64,000 nucleotides of DNA, taken from Rhynochetos jubatus (lineage: Eukaryota > Chordata > Aves > Eurypygiformes > Rhynochetidae). The stretch is taken from the NCBI GenBank assembly GCA_027574665.1, contig CM050650.1:53055304-53119303 (forward strand). The letters are read 5' to 3'. A program made the position numbers and the translations under genes. Numbering within the stretch: position 1 is the stretch's first letter; each line of letters opens with the position of its first letter. Below the pieces are notes generated by a model. The model was not told where the DNA came from, searched no databases, and saw only the letters and a program-made list of their open reading frames with translations. Below are positions 24,501 through 39,500 of this stretch, in pieces.

Positions 24501-27500
24501 GGTTGAGGTAAAGACAGCTGAATAGGTAAAGCAAAAGCTGTGCACACAAGCAAAGCAAAACAAGGAATTCATTCACCACTTCCCATCTCCAGGGAAGCAG
24601 GGCTCCATCACACACAGCAATTATGTGGGAAGACAAATGCCATCACTCCAATTGTCCCACCCTTACTCCTTCCCCCAGCTCTATATGCTGAGCATGACAT
24701 CATATGGTATGGAGTATCCCTTTGGTCAGTTTGGGTCAGCTGTCCTGGCTGTGTCCCCTCTGGTCCCTTCTTGTGCACCCCCAGCCTATTCACTGGTGGG
24801 GTGGTGTGAGGAACAGAAAAGGCCTTGACTCTGTGTAAGCATTGCTCAGCAATAACAAAAGCATGCCTGTGTTATCAACACTGTTCCCAGCACAAACCCA
24901 AACTTAGCCCCATACTAGCTACTGTGAAGAAAAGTAACTCCGTCTGAGACAAAGCCAGTACAGCTAGTTACTGGACTTTGCAAGGGAAAGATGTATGTGA
25001 AGAGTTTTGAACTTTCACTGCGCTCATAACCTTCTGTACAATTGTAACTGGTAATGTATTACAAGATATTATATCCTTACTACAAAGCTGATTTTGGATA
25101 ACTTGTGAGATTCTTCTATATCTCAAGTATGTCCGTTCATATCCTTCCTGATCATATATGTCACCAATGCCAGTTAAGGCTTCACAAGAGTTTGGGAGTG
25201 AGCTGTAGTGTATCTCGAGCTGCAGCAGTTGCTTATTTCAAATTTGGAGCTGCTGTCCTGATGATCCTGAGGAACAGGTGTGTTGAGATCATGGTCTCAT
25301 TTAGCAGGCTGGTAATTGCAATTGCTCTGAAGATGAAAAGAATTATTTTGTTTGCATGGTTATCCAGAGCATTTTGGAAGAGTTTATTGGCTGTTTGCAT
25401 CACCAATATGGCAAGGTATTTCCTGTTCTCTTGAGTAATTCAGGAACAACATAGAACTGGAATAGACCAGGATTCCAGGACATCCAGCTGCAGAATTGAA
25501 GGGAGAAGTGTCTATGTAGCTTAAAATTTAATAATTTGAAACACCAAGGAAATGGTACCATCACACACGTGGATACTTTCCCCACAACGTAGTAATGCTA
25601 GTGGCTAAATGTGTTATGATCTTTGGTTCAAATTAGGTGAAATTCTTTGATGTGATTGTTCTTCAGAAGTTAGTTATTGCATCAATGTGCATTTGCAAAC
25701 TCATTTACTGTACTTTATACTAACACCTAAATTGTAACCTAAGAAAAAAACAGTCCTAGAGGGTTTGCATTGTCCTTCCCAACCATAAAATATCTGCTTT
25801 TCACTTATCTTTTATTGCCTATTTGTTTTGTATGTAACTCTTATTTCCAAGGCCAGTATTTTTGTTATTCTCAGAAATAAAGTTAAGCACACCTAGAATT
25901 TTTAGTGTTAGTAATTTTCTGGCCAGAAAGATGAGGATCTTGCCTTCAGCACCTGTGCTTCATTCATTGAAAAGTTACAGTGTGTAAACACAGTAAAACT
26001 TTCAACTATATAGTCAATTTCTTGGTCCTTATTTTTTTCTTATTTCTGTCTTTAATATTTTTTAGTTTCATGCTTTGTGAAGAGACAGTGCGTTCTTCCC
26101 CAAGTAAATATGATAAACATATTAAAATAGCATCTAAGTCAACCAGTAAGTTGAATTTTTGATTAGCTAGATTACATTTAGGTAGGAAATTATTATTCAA
26201 ATTAGTTTTTCTAGTTAATTCTAATTAAAACAATGGGCCCTCGAGAGCTCAGCCTACCCTGATCTGTGGATTTCAAAATTCTGGACTCATGGGCATGAAA
26301 ACATTAAGTAACATACCAGTGGCAATACCACTTTGAATGCTGGGCTCCCTACTGATCATACTTTTAGGTTTTTCTTTCCCTGTAACTCAAAGCAATGTCA
26401 GGGGATCTTGCAGGCAGACACTCTCCATCAGCCATTGGTCGGAGACTGGGCAATGAACAGTGTAGTGGAGCAAAGCAACTTTCAGCAGAACTACATTGCA
26501 GAAAAAGCACTGTCAAAAAAAACCCCAATAATAATTGTGCTTTGAAACTGGAAAAATTCTTAAAATATCCTGTTAGGGATTCTGTTTGCCATGGATTATT
26601 CATCTACTTAAGCAGAATGGTCTTCATCTTCTTTTGTGAGCTCTGTGTAACCACCATGAAAGAAATGGGATTTCCTGGTTTTCTTATCAATGTGTATTAA
26701 GTGCTTTGTACATGACTTGACCTTTTGTACATGACTTGACCTAAATCTGCACAAGTACTGAGGTGCTCTGCCATGCAGATTTTAGTTCTTAGTTAATTAC
26801 CCAGGTGCCATGCAGAAGGCACAAAAAGATTTTACAGAAGCCAACAAGGAAGAAATGCCAAAGAAAGGAGCAAAGCCTTTTCATTCATTTTTGAATGAAA
26901 CTTGAGTACCAAACTCTAGCGTGGAAGGAAGTGCTGCAATTGTACCAGCACTCTTACAGCTGAATCTAAGACCAGCTCAATCTTTAAGCAGGAAACAATT
27001 TGAGAAACAATCTCAGAAAAGTTTCTAATTCCACAATTTCTAATGTGCTGTACAGTTATATGGGGAAATGTGATTTCAGATTCCCTCTTTGGATCAGGTA
27101 CAGTAAAGGGTTTGGAAAGAGACCCTCAGCTTCCTGCCTTGGAGGACAACAAGTGTAAGTGGGTGAGTGGGTGCTCTGTGACTGTGCTGTTAGTGGTTTC
27201 TCACACAGAACTGGAAATAAGATCCCCTGAGTGGCATATTTCTTTTTTTTTTTTTTTTTTTTTTGTCCTGGGTTTGACAGAGGTATGTGCTACTTGAGAT
27301 AGGCTAGATAGGCTGTTCCAGAAGATATAGATCATTATTCTCACCTGAGGTACATCTGGTGTAAAAGAGTTCTGCTGGCTAATTATATGCTGAGTGGTCA
27401 GGTCTTTTATAGGTTTTAAATTTGCTGTGGTTTGTTATATGCATTATTTTTTCTTGTGTCATATGAACAGATAAAACACTCTTATCTGTACTACTGAATA

Positions 27501-30500
27501 TTTTGTATACTTTGTTATTCCTCCTATGCTCTAAACTGTTGCATGTCACTGAATTTCCAAAGTTACTGCTACTTTGCTAGGGCAGCTGGGACATAGTATT
27601 TCATGAAAAGGACATAAAATGGATTATACTAAGTTGAATTGCACTAATTTTATCTGTTTGTCATCTTGCTTCTAATATGTCCAAGTGTTTTGTTTACTTT
27701 CTCTGACTGTACTTGAACAGAGATCTTAATTGATCTATCATAATGACAGGCAGCTCCTGCTCTTGAAGTGCTATCATTAACTGAGAACTATATAACCTGT
27801 AGGCATTTGCTGCTATCTGGAAGGACAGTGCTTTGATCAAAGATAAATTTGGTCTGCAAATTTGATGTAGATGTTACTTGCACTCAGTCCTGTGACTTGT
27901 TGAAAGACTGCAAGATGCAGCTGGGATCCCTTGGTGCCTGTGTTAGTCTGTACTCTCTTCACTTGGCCCCTCACCTCCACCTTTTGAAACCAGGTAACCA
28001 TAAAGGATTTTGGCCAGCTGACCGTAGTCCCACCTGGAGCACAACCCAGAGTCAACCACCATGGAAGAATCCATCAGAGATCACTTCTCTTGGCTGAGAT
28101 TGGCACCTGAAAATCACCAGAAGAGGGACTGCTCTTTTCAGGCCCTTGCTATGACTCTAGCTAGGTCTTGATACTTCATATTTCTACCTGCAGAAGTGGA
28201 TATAAGGCTCTCCTCTGTAAACTATTTTTACTTCTGTAGATTAGAAGTGCTTGTTCAAGAGCTAGATATTACAAGGTTTCTTCTTTGGCAGGCATCTTTT
28301 GGGATTAATCTTCAGTGTTCCGCTTTTTGTAATATAACTTCAAATAAATTTTCTTTTGGAGGATGTCTTTTAAAAGTCTAAGTGACCTCCAGTGTGGTAG
28401 AATATGAAAGACTGGCAAATGAATGATTTCCAAGCCATCTGATACCTTCCATTATCAACAGTGTTTTTCAAATCTGTATTTTTTTTTCCATTCTGTATTA
28501 AAAGCGCTTTTTAGAGCAGTCCTTTGGCTGTATAGAATTGGGAGCAGAGAATTTTTACTACAGCTGGCTCTTGCCACTGAAAATAACAAACTGAGCTTGT
28601 CTAGCATGGCTGTCACAGGCTACAAGTCTTGACCTGTGCTGCTGTTGAAAGCAGTGGTGTCCACACTATTCTTTCTGAAGTCTGTAACTTCACCTGATTT
28701 TACTTCTGTCTTTGAGACATTTATTAATAATAGTTTATGCAATATAAATGACTTTTCTTCCTGGAATGCAAAAATAGAAAGTTAAAAGATTCCAAAATTT
28801 CAACACTGTACATGAACTTTCTGTGAGCCTGAAGGTTGGATTTCACATGAATTCTTCAAAAATACATGAAAAAATGTATTTTTGTTTTAGCTCTGCTACA
28901 ATTCAGTCACACAAGATAAAATAAATCCATGGTGATCTATATGAAATATTCACTTGCCTTATGATTGTATTTGTCATTAGTTGAGTGCATCTTCATCTTT
29001 TTTCTCTAACTCATGGCACCAGTCTAGTACTCTATTCTGCTTTTTATATTTAATTACTTACTTGATAATTCAAATTTTTATATAGCAAAAATTTTGTTAT
29101 ATTTGGTGTAAATGGATCAAAATAGCAAAAGTCTGAGTTATGTTAATGACAACCAATCCAAACTTTTTGAGAAAGATATTCAAATGTAACTGGAATTTTA
29201 AAATTATAAAGACCAAAATTAAGATAATACTTACAGGGCATCATAAGGAATTAGGTTGAAAATAAGGAGAACAAACTCAAAAGTTTTAACAATGTGGCCA
29301 TCCAGCTGACAAGGCTAAATGTGAGTCTAGGTGACCATTCTCTATTAGCAAATATGCACAAACATTTGAAATAGACTCATTCTGGGCAGGTTATGGAAGT
29401 CTATTAGTTGTTCGTCTGACACCTACAAGGATGTCAGCTGTTTAGAAATGAGAATATGGCACTTGAAAGTAGTGATCCAAATTACAGACTCCTTTTAAAA
29501 TAATTACCAACTGATTATTCTTTATAGGTACTTCATCTTTTCTATCAGTTTAATTTTCCACAGTTTTAATTGCTTCACACTGAAAGCACTCTCTGCTTTT
29601 TGAGGAAGAAATCCTACATCAAGACACAAAAGGGAAATGACAACAAAACCTGTTGTCATAAGCTTTTCAAGCAACTGTCATTGCAAATTAGATGCTTTAC
29701 AATTACTTTTTCTGTTCATTGTACCTGAACTGCACCCATGGCTTGAGTCTCTCCCCAACCATGGGAGTTCTGAGCATTTAGGGTAGGATATTTTTCTTCA
29801 GCAGAAAGTCTTTTGAGTTTTGGCTCCACTGTCCAAGATAATAACAATGGTAAAATACCGTAAACAACACACACGTATTTTGGGTTTATTTTGTAATTGC
29901 TGCTGACGGTATTAATAATAAAGAGGCAGCTGTATTGCCTTAGCTGCTTATTAGATCGTCTGGTCATGACTCATTCTGTTCATTCCTCTTCTGAAGGATG
30001 GCACTAGGTTTGAAGAAAAACAGCAAATAATTTTGCAACAGAGTTACTAATAACTGGTCAAATATTCTGATATGCTTTCCAGATTCTTATGAACTTGAGT
30101 GTTGCTATGGTTTCTGCTGTGGGTTTCTAAGATATTCAGATGCTACTTTTGAAAAACTATTTTGATGAGAGTTTAAAAGAACTTTCTGCCATAAATAAGG
30201 TCCTCAAACGGCCTTTTGTCTGAGTTCTGAAGAGATTAGGGGAAGAAGTTAAGTGACTTCCCCCCAGTATACATTTGGAGAAGAAACTGAGCCATCTGTT
30301 TTGTTCTCTGCCCTCTTTTTCCTAATATAAAAGCCTTTACTGGGACCAGAAATTGTTTATTCTGACTGCTCGAAGAATCCAAGGCAAGGGGCACATTTTA
30401 TTGCTTTCTTGTAAGTGGAAAAAGTGCAAAATTCCCATCTCCCTCTGTCCCAACATTGGTATCCAATGGGGAGTATGAGATGTGAGTCCTCACTTCTATA

Positions 30501-33500
30501 TCTTCCTTCAAATTGCTCTTACATGTGTACATATAGAGGAATTCAGAGCATCCAGAGGAGTTGAAGGAGGAAAGAAGAGTAACAGTTTCAGCTCTGAGCA
30601 TCATTCACTGGCCTGTCAGACGTGTTACCTAAATATCATGTCCTGTTACTGAATCATTTCCATTAATTATTGGCCATCTCAAGAACTGTAGTCAGTGTGA
30701 CATCAGCTATATGTTAATAGTGTGTTTTCTGGGGTTTGAATGAAACTATACTGTACAGTGTAATAGTTGCAGACATTTCATGGAAAGAACAGATAGTGTT
30801 TAATGAATGATAAAAGATTGGCAATACTCTACAGGGAACAAAGTGAAAATGATGAGCATCAGATAGATTTTTTTTTTTTTTTTTTTCCTTCTTCTTCTGT
30901 TGGGGTATTTTTATGATCAAATTCACAGTCTATTTTTTAATCTTTCAAACATGCTATGTGTAATGTTGGTGACCATTTAAAAACTTAGAGGGAGCACTAA
31001 GATGGGAAGAAGTGATAGCCTGTTGGCAGTTACTTAGCAACAAATGCCCTACTGTGGAGATAAACAAATTCTTAATAGAGTTGATCAAATGAAGATTAAA
31101 CTCAAACTCATTGCATGTACAGAAAGGCTAGCATATAAATACCTAATCATACCTTACCACCTAAATGTATTGTGCTGCAAATAAAATGGCTGGTTTCTTT
31201 AAACAGTTGCTGGTACAGATATCAATTCTCAGACTTTTTAGATTCTCCAAAATGTGCTTGAAGCAAACATGGATTTTACACCACATTTCGAAGCTAGTTA
31301 AGAACAGATGCAGACAGTAACTGCAGCTGAGCTGCTGAGTAGTAATTCATTAAGTTAATAAAAACTTAGCATTCAATTTTGCATCTCAGTCTTCAGGCAG
31401 AGATCCCAGTACTATGTCCTAAGTCCATGAAAACCTCTATATTGATTTCTCAGAATGACTGTGTAAACCAGATCTTGAACTCTGAAACTTAAGTAGGTTT
31501 AATAGAAATAAGCAAATGAGACCTTGATGGAAACGGAAAAGGATATATCTTCAAAAAGTATCATCTTTGCAACCTGTGCCATAAGGAGTGACAAAGGATC
31601 ACAGAAAGAAAAAAAAAGATTGGACATATTCATATGCAAATAACTACTCAGAAACCCTGAAGAAGTCATCAATAGGGTTAGAATCCCTAAGAATTTTTTC
31701 CCTACCTTCCAAAGTACAGACTTGGAGAGAGAAAAAGCTGAAGCACTTTTATGTCACAGCTCCAACAAGATTTCTGGATAAAGCCCCAGAGTCATTGTGG
31801 AAGCAGTGCTGGCAATATTGAACACTTAAGCAATTTTATCTGTTTCAAATCCAATCAAAATTAGGGTGAGATGTCTCTTTTCCGTCTTCAGGTCTGCTCT
31901 TCTAAGCAAAAGTGAAAAACAAATTCTTTTTCCATCCTTTTTTTTTTGTTTTGTTTTGTTTTGTTTAATTGTGAAGGAAAGAGCATCAAAAAAATAAGAG
32001 AGATTAAAGGTCTAACTTTTGCCAGGAGGAGTTATGGAAGAGAGTATTAAATTTGGATGAAAGACTTAAATTGAAAGAATGGTATTTTCCCGAGTTCTAA
32101 AAAATATGCATAGTGCACCAGTTATTTTCATGTGTCACAAAATTATTATTGTCTGGTGATTCAGAATGATATGAGTACTGGGAACGGAAACTGTTCTGAA
32201 ACTACGTACCAATACTGCTGTAATTCTCGTGAAAAGACTTCCTTCCATGTTGCTGAGTTGCTTCTGTGAAGAATGGTCATAGCTAGTTTACAAGTAGATT
32301 TATCTACTTTAAGAAGAAAATGTTTCCTCTAGAGTATTGACCATGTTGACAAGATCTTCCTTGCTTACAGAGTGGGTGAGTAGCTAATGTGTTTATGTCT
32401 ACAGGCTAAATGGCTGTTTAACTTGAGAGAGCACACTTCCAGTACTTTGTAGGCCTGTTTGTTGTCTATTAAATCTGAAGTTTGAAAAACTTAGGTCATA
32501 ATTTGCATGCAATTTTTTTTTTTTTTTTTCTGTGGTGTTTGTCTGTCCTGCCGTTCTGTGTTTTCTGTGTTGGCACTACATCAATTATATCAGTATTCTT
32601 GGAGAAGCTACTTGGAGGGTCAGCGATGAATTAGTGTCAACTTCATAGTGTTTCGCTCATTTGGCAATTCTTTTTTTTTTTTTTCTTCCTTCAGTGTTTA
32701 GCAGAGGATTAAAAAGACGTCTGCCAGTAAGTTGGTTTTTAGAATATACTTACACAATGAAGCCATACCAGTAAAGCTTTCTTAATAACCTTACTCAAAT
32801 ACAGTATTTTAATAAATTCAGCTATCTTTATTCACATATTCATTTATATTTGGAGTTCAGTTAAACTGCTGTTCTCTGATTTTTTCCAAAATCTTACTGA
32901 ATCGTCCTTTTTGAGTAGCAGGAGCATTGGGATTCCCCAATTTAGTTTAGACATTTCAGTCATAGATAACACTGTTTCCATGTTTCCATATTGTCCAAGT
33001 GCTTTGTAAAGCAATTTTCTGTCTTAGTGTGATAGTAAGCTAGGCAAGTCTTTGAATATCTCACTGTCTTTTTAAAAATATGCTTTTTTATTATTCTACT
33101 GTTGTCCCAAAGCAGTCAGAAATCTTACAACAATTATTGCATTTATTATTTTTCTTTGTGAATGGCTTCAGAACATCTTTATTACTATTATTATCATTAT
33201 TGAGTGAAACTTCCATGCTTCTCTGTAAATATTTGAAAGAGCAAATGCAGACTTAGGGGGAGAAAAAGATACAAAGAATTGGAAGTATTCCTTGAATATT
33301 TAAAATCACTACATACATCATTCATATTTCATCTGAAATAGGAAAAAAGTAGAAAAAGAAAGAATTTTAACTTGTAATTTTTTGCTTATAAGTGTATGTA
33401 AGAAGCTACCAGTAGTTTTATATGAATCAGTGTTGCAAGGGGCAAAGCTTCAAAATATCACACAAGCTATTGTGTTGAAGTGTTGGTACAGCTAGTATAC

Positions 33501-36500
33501 TGTTTTTTGCTGTTCTTTATGTGTGCAGTTAATGCAGATACAGCAGATTCTTTGAAAGAACTGGAACTGATATAGGTGTTACTAGTAATCCAAAGAAAAT
33601 TATAAACATTTCAGGGTTTTCAATGGTTTGTTATGTATTATTGAATATAGAATGATGCATCTTTTGAGTCTTCAAGAAAATACTGGAGAAAAAATGATAT
33701 CATTAATGAAAGATCAAACATAGTAGAGGCTGGAGGCCATTTACAGGTGTCTGAGATGACAAAGATGGAAAAGCAAAGCAAGGTATCTCTCTGGAGAATA
33801 CATCTTCCTTCCAGTTAGAGTGGTAGAAACTGTGGTTTTTATTTGCACAGCAGAAGACTCAGATGGAATTGAATTTTCACAGCTGTCTACCAATAAGAGT
33901 TACGGGTACTGTGGATGAATGTAGTTATTGTCTAGACAGTGAGAAATCTTTATTTTTACCCACATCTTTGTCCCAATTATTGCTAACAACAAAGTATTCA
34001 AAATGACAGAAAAATGCCAGTTGAAAGGTGGCTCTGGAAGCCATCTAGTCCAACCCCCTTCTCAAAGCAGTGCCAGCTTAGATAAGGTTGCTCAGGTTTT
34101 TGTCCATTTGAGTTTTAAAGTATCTCCAAGCACTGAAGTTCCACAGATCCTTCTTCTTACCATTTTTGAAGATGAGTGTGATGTTTACCTTTTTCCAGTC
34201 ATCAGAGACTTTGCCTGATTGCCATGGTCTTTTGAATGTGATCAACAGGACCCTTGGAGTGACTCCAGACAGCTCCCTCAGTACCTTTGCTCACATCCTA
34301 ACTAGTCCCGTGGACCTGTGTGTGTCCAGTTGGCTTAGGTGCCTTCTTCCTCTACTGTAGATAATGCTTTACTCCCACAGACTCTGTTAGTAGACTCATG
34401 GGCTGGGAGGCCTGAGAGCAAAATTTGCCAAAAAATCCCAGACACTACAAGCCATTGAGTATTTTGGCCTTTGTCACTAGGTTCTCTGCTGCATTAAACA
34501 GTGGACATGCACTTTCCTTACATAGTCTTCCCTTGTTGCTAGTGTACTTGTAAAAGCTTTTTTCCTTGCCCTTAGTGTCTTTTAATTATTTCAACTCCAG
34601 GTGAGCTTTTACTGTTTTCATTGCCCTACAACTGAGTAATGTCTCTGTATCCCCAAGTGACTTGACCCTGCTTCCACATTCTGGGAGATAGGGCATAATA
34701 GTATTTTCAGGTGTCACATTTTTGATGCCAGGTTGCTTCTCAAGTCCCTGCAGCTTCTTTGCTTTGTTAATTGGAGTGGAAAACATCTATAGTTTATTGC
34801 CAGTGGGTTTGGCAGGATATAATTAAGATGGGACCTACACATACTTTGTCAGCTTCCAGATTTGGTAGTTAAGGGGGCAAGGAGCTGCTGTATTCTTGTT
34901 CTAGCTAAGTTTTTCAGCCCTTCATATGCACTGGAAAATTATGTGCACAGGTACTACTAGTGCTAGTTGGTAGCTATGAACATGTTGTGTATTAGTCTTG
35001 TGAATATCCTTGCAGTTTCAGCAAACTTTCTCCTAGAGGTGTGTATCCCAGGAAGAGGGTGGTGAAAGTACCGGTAGGACGAGAGGCTCATGGGTGAGTG
35101 AATTGAATTAGAAGGTGAATGCTAGGACTGGCACAGGAGAGGAATAAGAACCATGTGACTTGAAGCAGGGGAAAACGGAAGAGGGAGGAAACTGTGCCCT
35201 TGGATTCTGCTTTTATGCTTCAGCTGTCCCAATACTTCAGCAGGATTTCTCATATAAATTCACTGAAATATTTTGTTGGTTTATACCTAATAATGCCGTC
35301 TAGCACTTCTGTAGGTGTGTGTGTCTTAGTGACAGAAAAGTTATTGTGGCTACTAACACCAAAATTTTTATTACAGTACATTAAAAAAAGAATATTTTTA
35401 TGAGATAAATATCTTGCTACTGTCCTTGCCTAATACACTGTTCACTTTTATTCACACCTCTCTTTGTTTCTCAGGGCAACACTGTCTTCCCACATAGGTG
35501 CTTCCAATGAGAAGTGGAGATTTGCTATTTGGCCAGAATGGAATGAAGCAGAAATCAATGCAGAAAAATGGGATACTGGAAAAGTTGGAAAAGAGAAAGA
35601 AAAAACTGGAAAAAGTCCCATTTCAGTAAGTTGTGTGACACATATGTTATTTCCACACTAATTTTTTGTACCTGTATTTAATAGAGTATTTGTCACAATT
35701 TCAGAATAATTTATTACTGATAAATATACTAATTTTCAATTATATCTTTTCAATATGATTAAATAGCTCCTTACTGAACTAAAATATAAACTAAAGGTAT
35801 TGTGCATTGTTTATTTGTTGCTTCTTAAATGAACTTTTAACATTTGAGTGTGCATTAATGTGTGCACATTAATGGTTAAAAAGAAAATGCAACCCCAGAA
35901 TCTGTTTCATAATATAATTAAAGCTGGGGATGGGGAACAAGCTACAGTGTTGTAGTATGTTAGAGCAATCTTTTCTGCAGGCACTGCAGTTTCTGTGGAC
36001 TCAAAACATTACATGCACCCATCTGTGATGAAAAACAGATGTTTTGTTTTCTTTTGCACACCTCAGTTTTGCTCACCTCAGTCAGTGAAATGCTGTCTGC
36101 AGATCTAACATGCAGTAAATGGTTTAAGGTGATATCGCTATGTTGCAGAAAGTAAGCACCTACCAGATGCAGAAAAATTCCTCAGTCTTTCCAACTCTGG
36201 AATGACTATTAAATCTCAAATTCAAACTGGTTTTCATTACAGAATGTGTGTACGTTTTATGCGGAGTAGTAAAATTATTTCTTACAGAGTTTCTTAAACT
36301 TAGAATTTTTAAGTGATATTTAAAATCTATTTAATACTGTGCTGAATCATCTGTTTCACATGCAAATTCTCAATTGTTCAAATGTTTGTTCCATATGTAT
36401 TCTTCCATGCTATGTATATGTTAACATATGTGTTTGTAGACAATTTGTTTCTTATACTAAGCTTGAATATACTGTAACATTGTGGGGCCAAAATACTCTT

Positions 36501-39500
36501 TTGAGGCAAGTTACAAGTTCTACACTGAATGCTGCCATTAACTTGACAGGTAGATAGTTTTTCTGTCTTCTGTTGCACTACCACAGTTGGTGTCTTTGGG
36601 CTGTACTCTAAACATTTATCTAGCACTAATCTGTTAGGTCTGCCAGACAATATTGTAATAGATAAAATTAAAAAATAATTGTGACTGAAAATCTTTCTTC
36701 CTTTTTAGCATAAATGGTATTCTGAGGTGTTTACCAGAGCATTCAGTTCTTCAGCCACAAGCTATATGAAACATTTGTTAAAAACTCATGTTAAAAGCTC
36801 TTTAAGGAGTTGTTAAATATGTTGGTCAGAGCAGATGAATTTACAGATCTACGGGATTTTCTAAGGTGGTCTCTTTTGATCCAAGCAGCTAGCCAGAATT
36901 CAACATCGTATAGAGTATTTCATTTAGAAGCAGAATTAGTGATGGTATCCAGTAACTTTGAACTGTTTTCTTGTGTGGGGAAAGGAATCAATTGGAAGTG
37001 ATCTCTTTCTATGTAACACTAAAGCTCTTTTCTCAGGCATCCCTACATAACAGCCTCTCCTAGAGCAGCGCAGTGTGCTGCTGAGATTGTCCATTTGACC
37101 TTGTCTGTTTCTCTTGCACCTGTTTCTTAACTGTCCTTCCTATAGAACTTGTGATTGAGTCTCCTGTCCTTAGAACATGAACTCCAAGACCTGGCAGTGG
37201 TCTCTTACAGCGACCTTAAGTAAAAGATAGATTGAACCTATTTTTGTCAGCCAAGTTTAGCTCAACTGATGATATCCTTCTTTCAAGTATTTTTGCACTT
37301 GTAAGCTAAAGAGAGGTGTATTTCTCTTTTTCTCTAGTGTTTCTTTGTGTAGTGTTACGTTGTTCGCACCTGCTTTCTGTTTGTGGTTTATCTAGAGCTT
37401 AAGTGCTAAACTTTCCTGTCACATCATGCAGTCAGAGTTGGATGTCTCTGAAAGCAGAATATGGAATCTGTTAATACAGTTCCATATGGTCCAGCCAACG
37501 AGACTTACTTTAAGCTTTCAGGAGAATAAGTATTCCTAAAGGGTTCTATTTTTTCCACAAAACTTACTGTGCTTCCTTCAGGTACTTTAAATAGTTTGTT
37601 GCAGATTGGTATGTTGAAAGAACTTACACAATGGAACAAGCAAGAAAAAGATGTGGGGCAAATACTGTTTTGGAGTTGTTGGGTCGGGTTTGTCTTTCAT
37701 GCTTTTGTAATATATTTTCTTTTGCCTTCATTTAATAAGTAAATACTCAAAGCTTTGTAGTATTTCCCTCCCAGAAACCTTTTCTTGGTTAGTTTGTAGA
37801 GGATAAATTGTGTACATCATAGCCTGTGAAACACACAGAAATGTGTAATATGCCTAAATGCTGTTCAAAATTCCAGGCACAAGTAGAAGGCACTAACCAT
37901 GTAATCAGTTAGTTTTTCAGTCAGCATAAGCAGTATTAAGAGGCATCTCCTCATCCTACATTGTGCTATTAAGTAAACTGTTATCATATAACCTGACACT
38001 TTCTGTTCACATGGAGAATAAGTATCACTTTGGAAATGGAAGTTTGAAAATTATATGAGACTCTCTCTACGAGAATCTCTAATGCATGATACTGTATAAT
38101 TATAGCTCTTTGATTCCTATAGCAGTTTTAAATGCATGGAAGCTGCTTTGTTTTGTGTCTAAATATTGCTTTAGATATTTACTTTCAGTCTTCAATTTAA
38201 AAAGCTTTAGAAATAAGTGAGTTAGAAAAAGTACTTAGAAAGGAGCTTGGTAGAAGACTGCCTGAATTAAAAGCTTAAACAGTTTCTTGGGAGGTTTTTC
38301 TGAATGGTGGAAAAGAAAGGAAACATTTCATATAGACCTATGTAGACAGTGCTGGCCACATAACCTTCTCTGAACAAGGTGGCTTTTGTGCTGAATCTTC
38401 AGTGTGGGCTTTGCACTCTTTTAGTTCAGTTACAGATACTATTGGTTCCTTTTTATGCTATCCCCTTAAGGGAATTATTGCGTGAACAATAAAGTATTTT
38501 AAATGTTGTGGAAGATACAATACTGTAATTAATAAGAAATGTTCCGTTTTTGTTCATGCATGTTTAATGTAGCATGTTTTTGAGGATCCTGAAGGGAAAA
38601 TAGAATTGCCAGCGTCCTTGAAAGTGCATTCATGGAAACGTCCACATGAGTTTTTGACAAATAAGGTAAGAAACAATCAATGTCGTAATGGAAAAGTGCT
38701 ACTTACCTAGTTATGTCACAAGTAGAGGAAAATCAGTAGAGGAAGTAAGTTCAACAGATAAAACCCACTTGAACATGCGTAGTCATCCTGTCCAGGAGAC
38801 TGTTGTACACCTTGGGGTCAGTGATGCATACAACAGCTAACCTGTGCTGCACACACAGCTTGTCTTTCAGGCCTGTGTGGTGTAGGGCGTGATTCCTCAT
38901 TATCAGCAGTTACACTGCCTCTATCTCTTTGCATTTATCTAAGTGTGTCAGGAAGTTCTTTTGTTAACATCCTTTCTGCTTAACAGTAGAAATTATGAAA
39001 AGAGTTGTCATCTTGTAAGAAAATCCTGTAATAGCTCAAAATCCTATCATAGCTCAATAAGGAGGTAATCCTTTCTATGGATGGCATCTGCACAGAATGC
39101 TGCACGTGGCTCAGAAGCCTGTTTGATGCTGCACAACTTGGGTTTCCCAGTACCTAAAAGTCCATAAGGTTATCTATACTAATCTCTTTCTTTATAGTTA
39201 GCGCTAATAATAGAATTTTAAATTATGGTGTATGGAGTCTATGTGTCTTTCTTACTGGGATCAACATGGTACAGCATCTCCTGGTGCAAAACAACATGGT
39301 AGTGTATCCTCCCAAGCCTGCTATGCTTTTTGACTCCACATTCATTTAGAATACACCTGGACGGGGAGATGCCTTCTTGTTTTGTGTTCTTGCTTTCCAA
39401 CTAAAAATCACTGTCATGGCAAAACAAGTTCTGTTTGTTCCAACTAAGGCTTCCCTTGATCAGTTACCTGAAGTAACTATCTACCTGAAACCATGAATTA

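Larger units (their letters stand above)
18552..35474 (+). other. ADGB: ADGB intron 1
   Basis: The longest intron in the window, about 16.9 kb. It contains an old CR1 3' end (23981), a solo ERV LTR (24387-24962), a 19-bp tandem duplication (26705), an internally deleted antisense CR1 (34021-34690) and several T homopolymers. No coding exon is recognised. A 147-codon antisense open frame at 21319-21762 has no family features. Confidence 0.9.

Noticed and set aside
27265-27300. TGTCCTGGGTTTG after a T22 tract, like the start of an avian ERV LTR
   Set aside because: Only about 13 bases match. The sequence then diverges and no LTR 3' end or target duplication is visible.
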